Shown: positions 1 through 10,716 of the stretch, one piece after another | Numbering within the stretch: position 1 is the first letter of the stretch | How the letters are laid out: each line of letters begins with the position of its first letter | Source: Porodaedalea pini | Taxonomy: Eukaryota > Basidiomycota > Agaricomycetes > Hymenochaetales > Hymenochaetaceae | Direction: 5' to 3' | Assembly (NCBI GenBank): GCA_002794775.1 | Contig: NBAY01000061.1 | Location: 1-64,000 of the forward strand | DNA: 64,000 nucleotides | Made by a program: the position numbers and the translations under genes | The notes under the pieces: generated by a model | The model's database searches: none | What the model saw: only the letters and a program-made list of their open reading frames with translations | What the model was told of the DNA's origin: nothing

Positions 1-32
1 GAACCCTACCACCGGTAACCTCTGGCAGGTTC

Positions 33-660
33 TTGCTTTTCATTAATAAATCTCATCTTTTATCAGGCCTCATCTTCTATCATCTGCAATCGTTATGGCA
101 GCTTGACCATTGGAAAACTCGAGCTCTAATAGCTATGTTCATAAGATGCAAAGCAATAGTCTGGACTTCTACAATATTAACTATTATTGATATTAAGGGT
201 GAGTCTAAGTTGTCAACACTTATCCAGACATACTTCTATTGATCTCCATTAGATGCTGTTTTTTATATAAACCTTTTTGGTATCAACACATGCTTTTCAT
301 TGAGAACTTCTCATGACATACTAGGTGCCTATATAACAGGAGTATGTACTGTAGACAGTGCAATTCTTCTGTTCTCTGATCTTGACCTTGAAACCTTTGA
401 AGGCGGTGTCAGACACCATCGCATTTTCTCTTTTGCTTTTGAATGCATTATCACGTCCCCGCTTAGAGAGCCAGAGACTCTTGAGTATCCTGTATCATGA
501 CAGTGCTATTTTCTTTCTAGTAAGTCTGATCCTTGCCGAAATGTAACCAGTTGGCTGACAGTCTTGTTCGCTCCAGACTCTTCTATGTGAGATCCATGAT
601 AATACTATACAATTTCATTATTAAACGTATCATGGAGCTCATGCCCTTTCTATCATAACA
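33..660 (+). pseudogene. Relic of a multi-pass membrane protein, copy 1
   Basis: Hydrophobic fragments in different frames resemble pieces of one membrane protein: a segment reading LIFYHLQSLWQLDHW (about 67-190), a second around 310-480 and a third reading LLSILYHDSAIFFLVSLILA (about 480-546). The same order of blocks occurs again at 3.2-4.2 kb, so the two are diverged copies. The hydrophobic pattern recalls the DUF6533/DUF6534 family of basidiomycete integral membrane proteins; this is an impression from memory. There is no continuous reading frame, so I call it decayed, although very short exons could also explain the pattern. Confidence 0.35.
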
Positions 661-3229
661 GCAATGTGCACGCTCAACTCAATTCTTACTGCACTTGCTC
701 CAGTAAGTGCTCAGATCCACAGCACCTATGAAACAAATTCACTAATGCTTCACCAATGTAGCCTTCCCTCTTTGTCTTGGGGATCATGTAGGAGCCTTTC
801 TCTGTGGTCATCGGAGTATTGAATCTAATCTTGTAAAACAGATTCTCTGGAATGATCGTAACTATCATTTCTTTGTGGTGTTTCTTGAGCCTCTTCTGAG
901 TCTGTGATGCAGAAGATTGCAACCTCGGGGTCCAGAATTCTTTCCCAACAGCTTGGTTGAAAGAGCTGTTCTGAGTGCTCTCACAGTTGTCTGACTCCGA
1001 ATGCACCTTAATTCCCAAAGAAAATCTGGGATCATACTAGAAATCATGGTAGATTGGAATGCACTGGAATTCTGTGATATTCTTGCCAGAGTTGTATCTT
1101 CATAGTCTTATATCACTGGAGATATATCATGATCTGAGGCACAAGCACATTTGGATTGCATCCAGAAAACCCTTGAAACTGTAATGCAAATGTAATGCAT
1201 CTGATTTGTCATAAACTTGAGATTGTGTGTTCAATTGTGTTGCCCACATGCTCTTTCACAGTTTTACCTCTGTTTTACAATACATTTGGAATGTGAGGAA
1301 AATTCACACATCCTACGTTCTAACCTGTCTTCAAAGGTATAGAAGCCTCAGCCATTCATTGCGCCACTATAAGTTTTATTTGTCACGTGAACTGCCCTCC
1401 ATTTTGAGTCTGTGCTGTTTATAGTTGCATGTCACTTAGTCATGATGTAACTCGAGCAAACTGACACCATCGATATCTTCCTCTAATTTCTGCATCAGTA
1501 CTACAGTTTAGCGCGGCATGTTACATCAACTCTGCCCGGCTCAGAGTTTTGAGTTTTAGAGTCTGAGATTTTTTTTTCTGTAATACAAGTAAGGAAAATA
1601 CTCTTGAATCCATGGTTTTTGATCTCCCATCAATTTGTTTCACTTTTGTCTGAAAAAAAAATACTTAAAATTTCAAATAAAAAATAGGGGCTAGGCTGTC
1701 AAGCTTGCCTTGCCCCTCCTGCCATTTTAGCCAGCAGGATCTGTATGAAAATGCCCCAGAGAAACACAAAATCACAATTTGCTATATTATTTTACACTAG
1801 CAAAGGACTTGATTTCCTTCAGGATGCCATAGCCATGAAGAAATACAAGTCCCATTACTGTGTTCCTAACAATAAAGAGGTTAAAGATTAAAAGAAGCTC
1901 TTCAATAGTTAAAGAAATAATGATCAGTGTTTGTCTTATGTAAAATTCCCTTTCTTGGATGCATTAAGTAATAAACAAAAATGATTTTATTTATTTAAAT
2001 ATTTGTTTCACTTCTTGGTCAGAATGTTTTCAAAGGTCAAAATAAAAAATATCTGAGCAGCAAGTTCTGTAGATATGCATTGCAGCTATCTGTCTATATA
2101 GTTTAATGTGCTAAATAAGGTGTTTTGATGGAGGAGATACAGTCGGGAGTTGACGCGTCTTCAGTTGTCGGCTTTAGCTGCGCTGGACTGTAGTATCAGC
2201 AACTCTCATGAGGCGAGTTCCCACTGTCCCCGGCCTGTGTACATATTCTATTCTATAGATCAAAGATGCGAGGAACTGTAGATGCCAGTTTGGGCATGGC
2301 AACAATATTTGTTCTCTCTTCATTTTGGCATTTCATCTGTGATCAGCGGTGCTAAGTCTCTTTGATTATCTGGTGAACTTTTGCTCCATCACTATTCTGA
2401 AATTATCTAGGTAGCAAAGCAGTTGAGGCTGCTGCATGCTCAGCATGAGGAGCTCGTTGCGAAGGTCAGTAAACACTGTACAAACTGATTATCTAACAGA
2501 CAACGACCGACCGGACTATATCCATTGGAGAATTGATTCCTTTGGATGCAATGTCCAGAGTGTTTCCCAGTGCCATGAGACTTCTGCTATTCATGGCTTT
2601 CCAGCTATACTTAAGGATGAGGTACGAAAAGTAATTTGACACCTCACTGTTTCTGCGAACATATCCTCTGGATGCCACTCATTGATGGATTCTCAGAAAA
2701 CCCTGTCACAGCTCTTGTGCATCTGAATGCCATTCGATGCATGACTAGTGAGTGTCTGCCTTTGAACTCTGCCATATGAGTATCATGCAGCAATTGACCT
2801 GACTTACAGTATCTGGAACGGCTGTTCTCATTTACAACACAGTACTCTCACTACCCGATGAAGTACACCTCATATGGTCTACCCTGTTGTGACATAGATC
2901 TTTCAAAGAAGACTCCAGGCACATGAAGATTCTCTACATTTTTGCTTGCTATAGTATGATTGCAGTATGCATCATTGCTTTAATGAGTAACATCTTCCAA
3001 GTTTCCTTCATAAATCTCACATAAATCTCAGTTGTGATATATATTTCTCACTAGTGTCAATGCCGGTGGTCAAACTCAGTACAAAATGGGTAAGATATAA
3101 ACTCATCTTTCACAGTGATGCTCTAATCTCCTTCACAGTCAGTGACTGAACACAAGAGGTGCATGAAGTACTTATACTTATACCAGGTGTGTGAGTGTGA
3201 CTGTCTTTACAGGAGCTGCAGACATTGTA
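661..3229. other. AT-rich stretch without a supportable gene
   Basis: Only short open frames with no recognisable domain. The first 100 bases (plus strand) contain a piece reading LNSILTALAPVSAQ that matches MRIINIAFTAFAPVSP near 3.9 kb, so the first membrane-protein relic probably extends into it. Nothing else convincing is visible. Confidence 0.4.
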
Positions 3230-4210
3230 CTGGAGTCAATAGCTTTGGGTAAGTATAGTCAAACACTGTCTCCTCCTCCCCTCTGACTCTGACTATGATT
3301 CTGTTGAAGGTGTCGTGTTTTATCATCTATATAAACTGTGGCAGTTCGGCCACCGAGGAAGATGGATTCTAGGTGGTGTGTTTGTCATAGGCAAAGCAAT
3401 TGTTTGGATATTCACTTTTGTGAATATGGCTCACATTGATCGTGTGTCTCTCAGCTCTTAATCTTTGTGACTAACCCACATAACTCGCTGAACCACAGAC
3501 AGCATCTCTTATTTTGAATTTGGGAGCTTACGCTTATGCGCCACTATGATTGCACCATGTCTTGCACTTGGTGTCTGGATACCAGACGTACATCATATTC
3601 TGATGTCTAGCATCACAATATAATACCTACTCATTTCTTGACTCAAATAGGCACTGCTTGACACATCCCTCGTCCTATTCTTTGTCCTGAACACGCTTTC
3701 CCACCCTCGTTTAGAGTCTCAAAATCTCATTGGAATCATTTGCAAAGATGGAATTCAATTCTTTCTTGTACATGATGCTACTAATCAGGTTCATTCTGTT
3801 CTAACCTCTCCTGCCAGACGATGATTTGTGCAAGGCTTCATCTACCTAGTTTTCTAATACTTTATTTATGGTATTGTTATTCTCTTTTAAGGTATGCGAA
3901 TAATCAACATAGCCTTCACTGCTTTCGCCCCAGTAAGTCCCTTTCATCTGCCCCAATGAAGGAGTTTTCATCTGATGATCACACATGGGAATGTTACATC
4001 AGGCCTCTTTGTTCTTCCTGGGAACAATGTAAGACCACATTGTCATCCCAGGTGATATTACTTATTATCACTTCCAGATTCTCTGGGGCATTGGTAACTA
4101 CAGTGTCATCTCAAGTCTTTCTTAACTTGTTTAGCAAAGAGACTTTCGAGGACGGGGCTGATGACAGAGAGAGCATTCCAATGACTCTTAGTTACTTGCA
4201 ATCACAGTAC
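3230..4210 (+). pseudogene. Relic of a multi-pass membrane protein, copy 2
   Basis: At about 3308-3440 the plus strand reads VVFYHLYKLWQFGHRGRW followed by a hydrophobic GGVFVIGKAIVWIFTFVN stretch, clearly related to the segment at 67-190. A later piece (about 3720-3790) reads ESQNLIGIICKDGIQFFLV, matching the LLSILYHDSAIFFLV piece of copy 1. Another (about 3890-3930) reads MRIINIAFTAFAPVSP. Frames change and stops intervene. It is a paralogue of copy 1 at a similar stage of decay, or a gene with many tiny exons. Family assignment (DUF6533/6534-like) is tentative. Confidence 0.35.
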
Positions 4211-4531
4211 TAGTGTTCTCAAGCATCAAGCGAAGAGACTCATATGCTCTAATGACTGTGAATTGTAAAAAGCAGAAATTTCCCGCTCTATATGTGTCCC
4301 TCCCCATTGTATAAGTGGTTGGTAGTACTTTATGTTCTGAGCCTTATAATGAACTCCTGCACAACATGCCCTCACCAACTTGAGAAGGTTTTGAAACACC
4401 AAAGTGACCTGAGGTCTCCGTATGTGGACTACTTAGCGTGGTAGACTGAATTCACAACCAAGCCTAACCATCACTTACGCAGGAAATGCAACACATATCT
4501 TAATATACATTTGACGAAGGCCACTTTTGAC

Positions 4532-4610
4532 ACAGCCACTTTTAGTCATCCACAGCCACATTTAGTCATCCACAGCCACTTTTAGTCAGCCACAGCCACA
4601 TTTAGTCAGC
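4532..4610. repeat. Tandem repeat, four 20-bp units
   Basis: Four consecutive units of the form ACAGCCACWTTTAGTCAKCC, alternating CTTT and CATT variants, start at 4532, 4552, 4572 and 4592. No coding frame runs through it. Confidence 0.85.
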
Positions 4611-4619
4611 ACTCCAAAA

Positions 4620-4775
4620 GGTAAATCCACCGCTTCAGGCAGTCCTGCAAATCACAAAAAAACCCTCAAAGCGGTGGCTCACAGATCATTCAAAGCAACA
4701 ACTTACAAATCACTCAAAGTGGTAACTCCAAAAAACACTCAAAGCGGCAGCATGCAAATCATCCACATACACTTT
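4620..4775. repeat. Imperfect tandem repeat, about 34-bp units
   Basis: Four to five imperfect units containing a core like CACTCAAAGCGGTGGCTC, at about 4655, 4690, 4713 and 4737. It directly follows the 20-bp repeat. No function is visible. Confidence 0.6.
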
Positions 4776-6066
4776 CAGCTCAAACAATTCATTTCTCACT
4801 TGAACAAAATCGGAAAAATCATTAAAAATTTGGATTTAATTAGTAAATAAACATGCTATCTTCCCCATGAGTTTTGGTGTATAAATATCCACATCCCATC
4901 AACAAATCTGAGCTTTCTTGATCATGCATAAATAGTTTGCCTACTTTGCTATCAGTAAAAAAATGGCCTTTCCCCCTCCTTTTGCATTCTCTCAACTAAC
5001 TTCAGTGCTCATCTGACTGATTCAACAGACTATAGTGTGTGTATCCTCTTATACCTTCTACCTTTATTTCTATCTATCAGCTTATCAAGGACAACAATGC
5101 TCCTTCTACCTCTTATATGTGTTCTCATCAGTCTTCCAATTCATGATGAAGCATACAATCAGAAAGCAGTGCTTACAGCTTTCTTTCAATGCAATGCAAG
5201 GCATCCTAATATGATACTAATATTATATGAGGAATTTCCTTTCATTTTAAATGGAGATATAGAAAGTAGGTATCATGCAATAGACCTACACAAGATACAG
5301 GACCAGGACAGATGTACTATATCTCACCAGTCAAAGGAGACTGAGTGTCCAGGAACAACAATGATCCTTACTATAGCAGATAGCATTGATCCAAAGGGGG
5401 AAAAAAATACAGAAAGAACAGTGACCATTTACTGTTTGCAAGAGTGTGCAATCTACTAACATAGATCCCTGTTGCACATATAAAATAGCACAGGACCTTT
5501 ATGTAGTATTAGGACTCACTCCAATGGATGTCCTGAGGAAAAATAAAGTCATACATAAAGCTGAGGACATAGAAGCATAACTGGCAGCCAGACTGAAGAT
5601 TGCAGTGAAGCACAATGTAAGGTTGAAAGCAGTACTCTGACTGAGTAAGTCAGAGCCTCCAGGGAAAAGGTCAGCAAGGGAAATATTTATTTAAGCATTG
5701 CATTCTTATATGACCCCTATCCTATAGTACTGAGCATCATTCTGGCAAACATTGAGGAAGAAAGATATTCAATGTGGCTATCTGGAACTGTAGAAGCTGC
5801 AAGTTAAGCAGGAATGTGCAGGAACAAAAGAAAGGATTGTACATGTTGATATTAAACTTACTACACATGTCTTTACACATGGGCAACTACATGTTGCCTT
5901 ATTATAATGTACAAGTGCAGCAAATGTAATGGATCTCTTTCCAGAAGGAAATACAGGAGATAATGTGACAACCAATATTGTACTTAATGAGGCTTTAGTG
6001 TAATTAGAATTTCATAATAAAATTCAAGTTTCTTCCAGACAGACTAAGATAATATATTGTCTATAG
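4776..6066. other. AT-rich region with one unrecognised 140-codon frame
   Basis: A 140-codon plus-strand frame at 5037-5459 begins with a hydrophobic stretch (LLYLLPLFLSISL, then LLLPLICVLISLPI) and continues polar. I recognise no family. Codon use is AT-rich like its surroundings, and there is no splice or promoter support, so I do not call it a gene. The rest is short frames broken by stops. Confidence 0.3.
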
Positions 6067-6072
6067 AACTCA

Positions 6073-6320
6073 GATAAAGCCAGAATAGATATGAGCATGG
6101 TGTTTAAAAACTAAGTCCTGGCAAAGCCAGGATGGATCTAGGCATTGTGTTTGTAAAAACAAGTCCTGGCAAGGCCAGGATGGATCTAAGCATTTCATTT
6201 AAGAAAACAAGTCCTGGCGAAGCCAGGATGGATCTAAGCATTGCATTTAAAAAACAAGTCCTGGTGAAGCCGGGATGGATCTAAGCACTGCGTTTGAAGC
6301 AAAGTCCCGGTAAAGCCGGG
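6073..6320. repeat. Hairpin-bearing minisatellite, about 48-bp units
   Basis: Five units begin at 6113, 6161, 6209, 6256 and 6302 (spacings 48, 48, 47, 46), with a weaker unit before them. Each contains a short inverted repeat: CCTGGC-AAA-GCCAGG in unit 1, the same arms with loops AAG and GAA in units 2 and 3, and CCCGG/CCGGG arms in unit 5. The array ends about 200 bp before the next gene's chosen start, so it lies in that gene's promoter or 5' leader. Confidence 0.85.
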
Positions 6321-6525
6321 ACTTCAGCTGGTGAGTTACAAACGTCAACTGAGCCTCGGGATCGATCGCGATTACTTCATCCATCAGAATGAGGCTGACT
6401 GTCATTTTCGGCCGTGTGGTCTCAGTCGCAACCGCCCTCAGTGTTTCTTCGTCCTCCTTCATCATTATCTCCTACACGAACAAATAAACGACATTCTTTA
6501 CATAACACGCTCTTTGATCTCTTTT

Positions 6526-8238
6526 ATGTCTGACCTCACGCACGACGCTACCTCAGGTGCTGGCTCCTCTGCTCTACCATTAGACATTCTCCCAATCGGA
6601 TCTTCCATTCTTCTCTTTCTCGCCTTAACAGCAGTTGTTGTTCATCGCATATGTCACAACCGCAACGCCCACGCCAGGCGCCTCATGTGCAGCCGCTTTC
6701 TCCTGTTCTCTGGCCGCGAACCGAATCGTCAGCGGCTGGGTGGTCTCGAAGGTGTAAAAGAGCCTGGATTAGGGTGGTTACAGAATGGGAAGCGGGTATG
6801 CAGTATGGATCTGGAGGTGAGGAGTCGAGAAGAGAGAAACTTTGAGGATGACGCAGTGCTCTTTAGACTTCTAGCCCTCCCACAGCGTGTGTTCTTTCCC
6901 AATAGGCCCCCTCTTTCACCATCGCGCACGATCTCCCGGAGACCGTGGATTCAGAATCTGTTTCATCCAGGTCGCATTCCGCTCCTCGGCAGCGAGACAA
7001 AAGATCCTCGAGGCTTCCAGTTCGTTCCAGAGATTCATATCACTGTTCCTTCGACGGCTGCCAATAGAGCAACTCCGCTCCTACCTCAGTACCATAAGTG
7101 GTCGAAGACCATCGAACATGACATTGACCTTGCGATTAGTGGGATGTTAGATCTGAGAGCTCAAGCTGAAGCCGCTGAAGCCTACCCACCTACGCCCCCT
7201 TTCGCGCCCGAAGGTACTAGCACGACTACCTTCCGTAATCCGCCGAGCAGTATACACACGCTTCCCTGTCCTGCGCGCCGATGCCTCGCATCTGTTCCCC
7301 ATATGACGGTTGACGTTCGCACCTGTCAAGACCACGGTCTCTACATGCCGCTTAGCGCTCTCTCTCCGATTAGTGAGTCGCGTGAGTCCTGCTGCTCCAG
7401 CGCTCGCTCTAGATTGATGATGGTTGGTGACACCGTCGTCGAGGACAAAAACGGATCTGTCAAGAGTGCCTTGATCTCAGAGACCCAAAGTGATTTGTTG
7501 GTTGCTGGCGATCTCACCCAGCCACGACCGTCGCACTCCTTGCCCTCGATTGCGAGTGACTCTTCCGGCCCACGTCTCTCGGGCTGTCCCTCTTGCAGTG
7601 AAAGCATGTCAAATTATTCTCAAGTTTCTGCCTCTGTTGTTGACTCAATATCTGCAGTAAGCCAAGGGAGCCTCGCATCTACGAACCAGCCATTGGCGAT
7701 GGCATCTGAGATCTCTGTTGGTCTTTCCCTTACTGCTATTCCTACGTCTCCTGCTGTGCCTACGTCCCCTGCTGTACCTGCGTCTCCTGTTGCTAAGTTC
7801 CCCTGCTATAGCCCGACCACACTCGCAACTTCCATTGTAGATTCGCCACCTACGCCCTTCACTCCCAATTCACGCTACCTCTGCGCTTGCAGTCCGGATG
7901 CTCCTGATCTCGACTCCGCTTCCTACAGTACGAGCTCGGCATCCATCAATCCTTACTCAGTCCCCAGCCCAATTCCAACGTCTCTTGTCCCTTCTGCTTA
8001 CACCTGTGCCACCATGCCACTCTCTACATCGTCTATTGCCAACAATTTGTCTACTTCATTCGCCGGTCCTCCCTTCAGTCTCTATTATACCAAGCTTGGT
8101 GAACCTGATTCTGCAAGAGATTCTGCCTGCGATAACGTGAATAGGCTCAAGGGTCAAAACTCCTTTCATGACCTTACGGACATAGAACTATGGGTTGATG
8201 AAGATGTCGATTTGTTTTACTGCCCTGGGCCCGTGTAA
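6526..8238 (+). CDS. Ser/Pro-rich protein with one N-terminal membrane segment
   Basis: An intronless frame of 570 codons from the ATG at 6526. A hydrophobic stretch, IGSSILLFLALTAVVVHRI, near residues 23-43 is followed by basic residues, which suggests a single-span membrane protein. The remaining ~500 residues are rich in Ser, Pro and Thr and look disordered, with a small internal repeat (TSPAV/TSPAVPASP) around residues 405-420. The same frame is open upstream to 6331. I chose 6526 because the membrane segment then sits near the N-terminus and the extra 65 residues look like untranslated leader next to the minisatellite. Such single-TM Ser-rich proteins are common in basidiomycetes, but I recognise no family. 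Confidence 0.65.
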   Translation: MSDLTHDATSGAGSSALPLDILPIGSSILLFLALTAVVVHRICHNRNAHARRLMCSRFLLFSGREPNRQRLGGLEGVKEPGLGWLQNGKRVCSMDLEVRSREERNFEDDAVLFRLLALPQRVFFPNRPPLSPSRTISRRPWIQNLFHPGRIPLLGSETKDPRGFQFVPEIHITVPSTAANRATPLLPQYHKWSKTIEHDIDLAISGMLDLRAQAEAAEAYPPTPPFAPEGTSTTTFRNPPSSIHTLPCPARRCLASVPHMTVDVRTCQDHGLYMPLSALSPISESRESCCSSARSRLMMVGDTVVEDKNGSVKSALISETQSDLLVAGDLTQPRPSHSLPSIASDSSGPRLSGCPSCSESMSNYSQVSASVVDSISAVSQGSLASTNQPLAMASEISVGLSLTAIPTSPAVPTSPAVPASPVAKFPCYSPTTLATSIVDSPPTPFTPNSRYLCACSPDAPDLDSASYSTSSASINPYSVPSPIPTSLVPSAYTCATMPLSTSSIANNLSTSFAGPPFSLYYTKLGEPDSARDSACDNVNRLKGQNSFHDLTDIELWVDEDVDLFYCPGPV

Positions 8239-8844
8239 ACGCACACGTATTAGGAAGTCGGTGTTATCAGACGCATAAGTGTCGTCATTTACTTTATGTT
8301 CGTCTCAACACTTGCTTATCAGTTTTTACCTACGTCTATTCTTTCTGGAACCCGTGAGTGTGCATAGACCAGCTTCTATGAGTCGCTGTTCTTCTCGAAA
8401 GAGTACGTTCCTGGTATTATGGTCGTGAGTTGAACGTCAACTCGCTCCCAGAAATCACTTCTGTAAGAAAATAGCACGGAGTACGCTTTGGAACGTATCC
8501 TTACCAGGAATTTGCGAATGTTTCCACCACATTCTGATCCATATTAAACAACTCTTGTGTTACTCAAATAACCTTATCCAGTGTGAAACTAGGACACTCT
8601 GGATAATAGAGACCGGTGGCATACAGCGCAAGTCTTTACGTACCCTAGCTATAGTCGAAATCAAGAAAATTTACATTTTGATAAAGCGGTTAATCAATTA
8701 GAAGCTACAAGGACAAGGAGATAAAAAAAGAAAATTGGGCGGCGTGAAGATCTGACATAAACTTCTGCGCGTGAATCAAAAGCAGTCTGACAACAGAGCA
8801 TGAGTCGCATTTTATGGAGGACAGGAAATGAAAGATAGTGTACA
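8239..8844. other. Intergenic, convergent gene ends
   Basis: Lies between the 3' ends of a plus-strand and a minus-strand gene. No open frame, repeat or RNA is visible. Confidence 0.6.
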
Positions 8845-10124
8845 TCAAGTCATCAACGCTTCAGTCTTACTCAAGAACTTCTTCGCGAAACTCGTTGCCT
8901 TCCTTGTTGCATTTTGCACGATATGTTGTTCTTTCTTAATGAGAAACACGCACACTTTGCATGTCGTCAGCCTCTTCTCATTCAAATCGCCTATATATTT
9001 TCCATCAACGATTTTTCCGAGATCAGAAAACGGGAAACAATCGGAAGACAAAGCGCGGAGGCAGCGCTTGCATTGTTGTAAGTCCCTGTTCCTTGTGAAG
9101 AAGCTGTGATTGTCAACAGAAATGTTGATGATATCGAGGGGAAGTATGTTCGATGGAACGAAGGGCTTCCTGAGGCTTAAGATTCCCGAGGGACCATGGA
9201 GATCCATGTATACTGCCGTTTGCGCGGTAACATCAGTAAGAAGTTTCACCGAGAGATTTCCAGAGTTTTTGAAGTGATTGTGAAGCTCCGATATTCGCAC
9301 AATGTCGTTGGAAGCATAGCGAATGTCTGAAGGAAGCAGGGGCCGTTCAGACCAACGTCCTTTATGATCTAAATCGGAGTTAGGGCCATCAAACTGTCAA
9401 GAATCGAGCTCTACTCACTCTCTTTCAGGGGCGCGCCGCTTACTCGGTGTTCCACTAGTGCTTCATCCATTCTACTCAGACAGTGTACTCCGTCAATTTG
9501 CAATTTTTCGACAGCAGGCTTCGGGAAAAGGTCAGATGCTAGGCGAGACACTTGAACAGCACGCGACTCCCTTCGACGAATCCGCGAATGGATATCGACA
9601 AGTTGAAGGTCGATAAATGGTGTGATAGGACTCTTGTAAATGCGAGCCAGACTCGCATAGTCTTCTACTCCGCCCCACCCAACCTTCAGATTCTTCGGAC
9701 TAGAGACTAACGAAAGCACGCTGTTAATAGTGCGAGAGCTTTTCCCGAGGGCAAGCATATCGAAGACGAAAATATCCTCCGCATGAGGCGTGCCCATCTG
9801 CACGAGAGACAGGCTCTGAGAACCATCCGCGGCCCTTGAATTATGGCCTTCACAGTCGAGCAAGATGTATGGCGCGGAGGCGAGTACTTCATGAGCGCGA
9901 GCAGTTAATTCATGGGTATCGCATATAGTGTAGCGCGACGTCGATGGCTGGAGGGAAGTTAGATCGACCAATGAGTGGCAATTCCGTCGGAGGAGGACCG
10001 GCTTCACCCCTAACAATCTCTGCAAGCCAAGCATCACGTTAGCACTCTTGAACGTTGTGGCGAGCATCGTATAGTGCGATCTAATCTGCTGCAGCGAGTC
10101 ACCTTGATCAGAGCTGTCAAACAA
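8845..10124 (-). CDS. 3'-5' exonuclease (DEDDy, EXD1/WRN-like) with C-terminal Cys cluster
   Basis: Two exons, 10124-9419 and 9368-8845, joined over a 50-nt GT-AG intron (9369-9418) with a CTAAC branch site; 409 residues. The three exonuclease motifs are present: motif I YILLDCEG (Asp90, Glu92), motif II WGGVEDYASL (Asp155) and motif III YASND (Tyr253, Asp257), which makes it a DEDDy enzyme of the RNase D/WRN superfamily, closest to EXD1-type proteins. After the fold comes a Cys cluster, CKRC then about 50 residues later CKVC, which could bind zinc, and a Lys-rich tail. Family members remove nucleotides from RNA or DNA 3' ends; the substrate here is unknown. A paralogue lies at 31.5-32.6 kb. 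The first 60 residues are the least certain; Met20 is an alternative start. Confidence 0.8.
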
Positions 10125-10439
10125 GATAGAAAAAGATCACGAACATCCAAACCGCAATCACATAGACAGAGGATCTCGAGTCGCAGCAGAGTGGGGGAGC
10201 TCGTGAGCTCAGAGGGCAGTGCCCCCCGTCCATTTTGTATGCAGGGCGCCTAGGCTGAGCACTAGCCACCCAAAGCACGGGCTGCGTGGCGTCGTGTTTC
10301 GCCACAGGCATTCATTTCCAGAGTCTAGGGGGTAGTCAAATTTGCAAACTAGATGTATGTTAGACAAAAAGCAGGAAGTTCTTGTCCCCTCTTGACTGCA
10401 AAGTTAAGTCACGAGGCAGCAAACATGGACGCGTCGCCC
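10125..10439. other. Intergenic between exonuclease gene and transposon
   Basis: Minus-strand frames here have no family resemblance. An upstream exon or the 5' leader of the exonuclease gene is possible but cannot be shown. Confidence 0.4.
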
Positions 10440-10446
10440 GTTTTAA

Positions 10447-10478
10447 TGGGGATCGGCATTGCCCATTAGAAAAGCGTG
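10447..10478 (+). repeat. Left terminal inverted repeat
   Basis: Thirty-two bases starting TGGGGATCGGCATTGC, matching the reverse complement of 14451-14482 at 26 positions without gaps. Preceded directly by GTTTTAA. Confidence 0.85.
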
Positions 10479-10716
10479 AACACTTTTTTTCGGTCGGAGT
10501 GTAAATACCTACTTAGAATAGAAATTTGTGGCAACGCGCTTGGCGAAAGTTTCGTTAGCACGCGTAGAAACGCTAGAAATTCTGCCGGCGGTTCCCCGGA
10601 CAGAATCTGTCAAGATTAAGTTGTGGGGTGTGTAATGAGAAGCCCCGAGGGAACGTTTTCGAGGTCGATCAGTCGATTATATGCTTCTGCCGCCGCTTAT
10701 TTGCCCGGCAGCGGCA

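Noticed and set aside
5037..5459. 140-codon frame with a hydrophobic N-terminus
   Set aside because: Composition like the surrounding AT-rich DNA, no family resemblance, no splice or promoter support.
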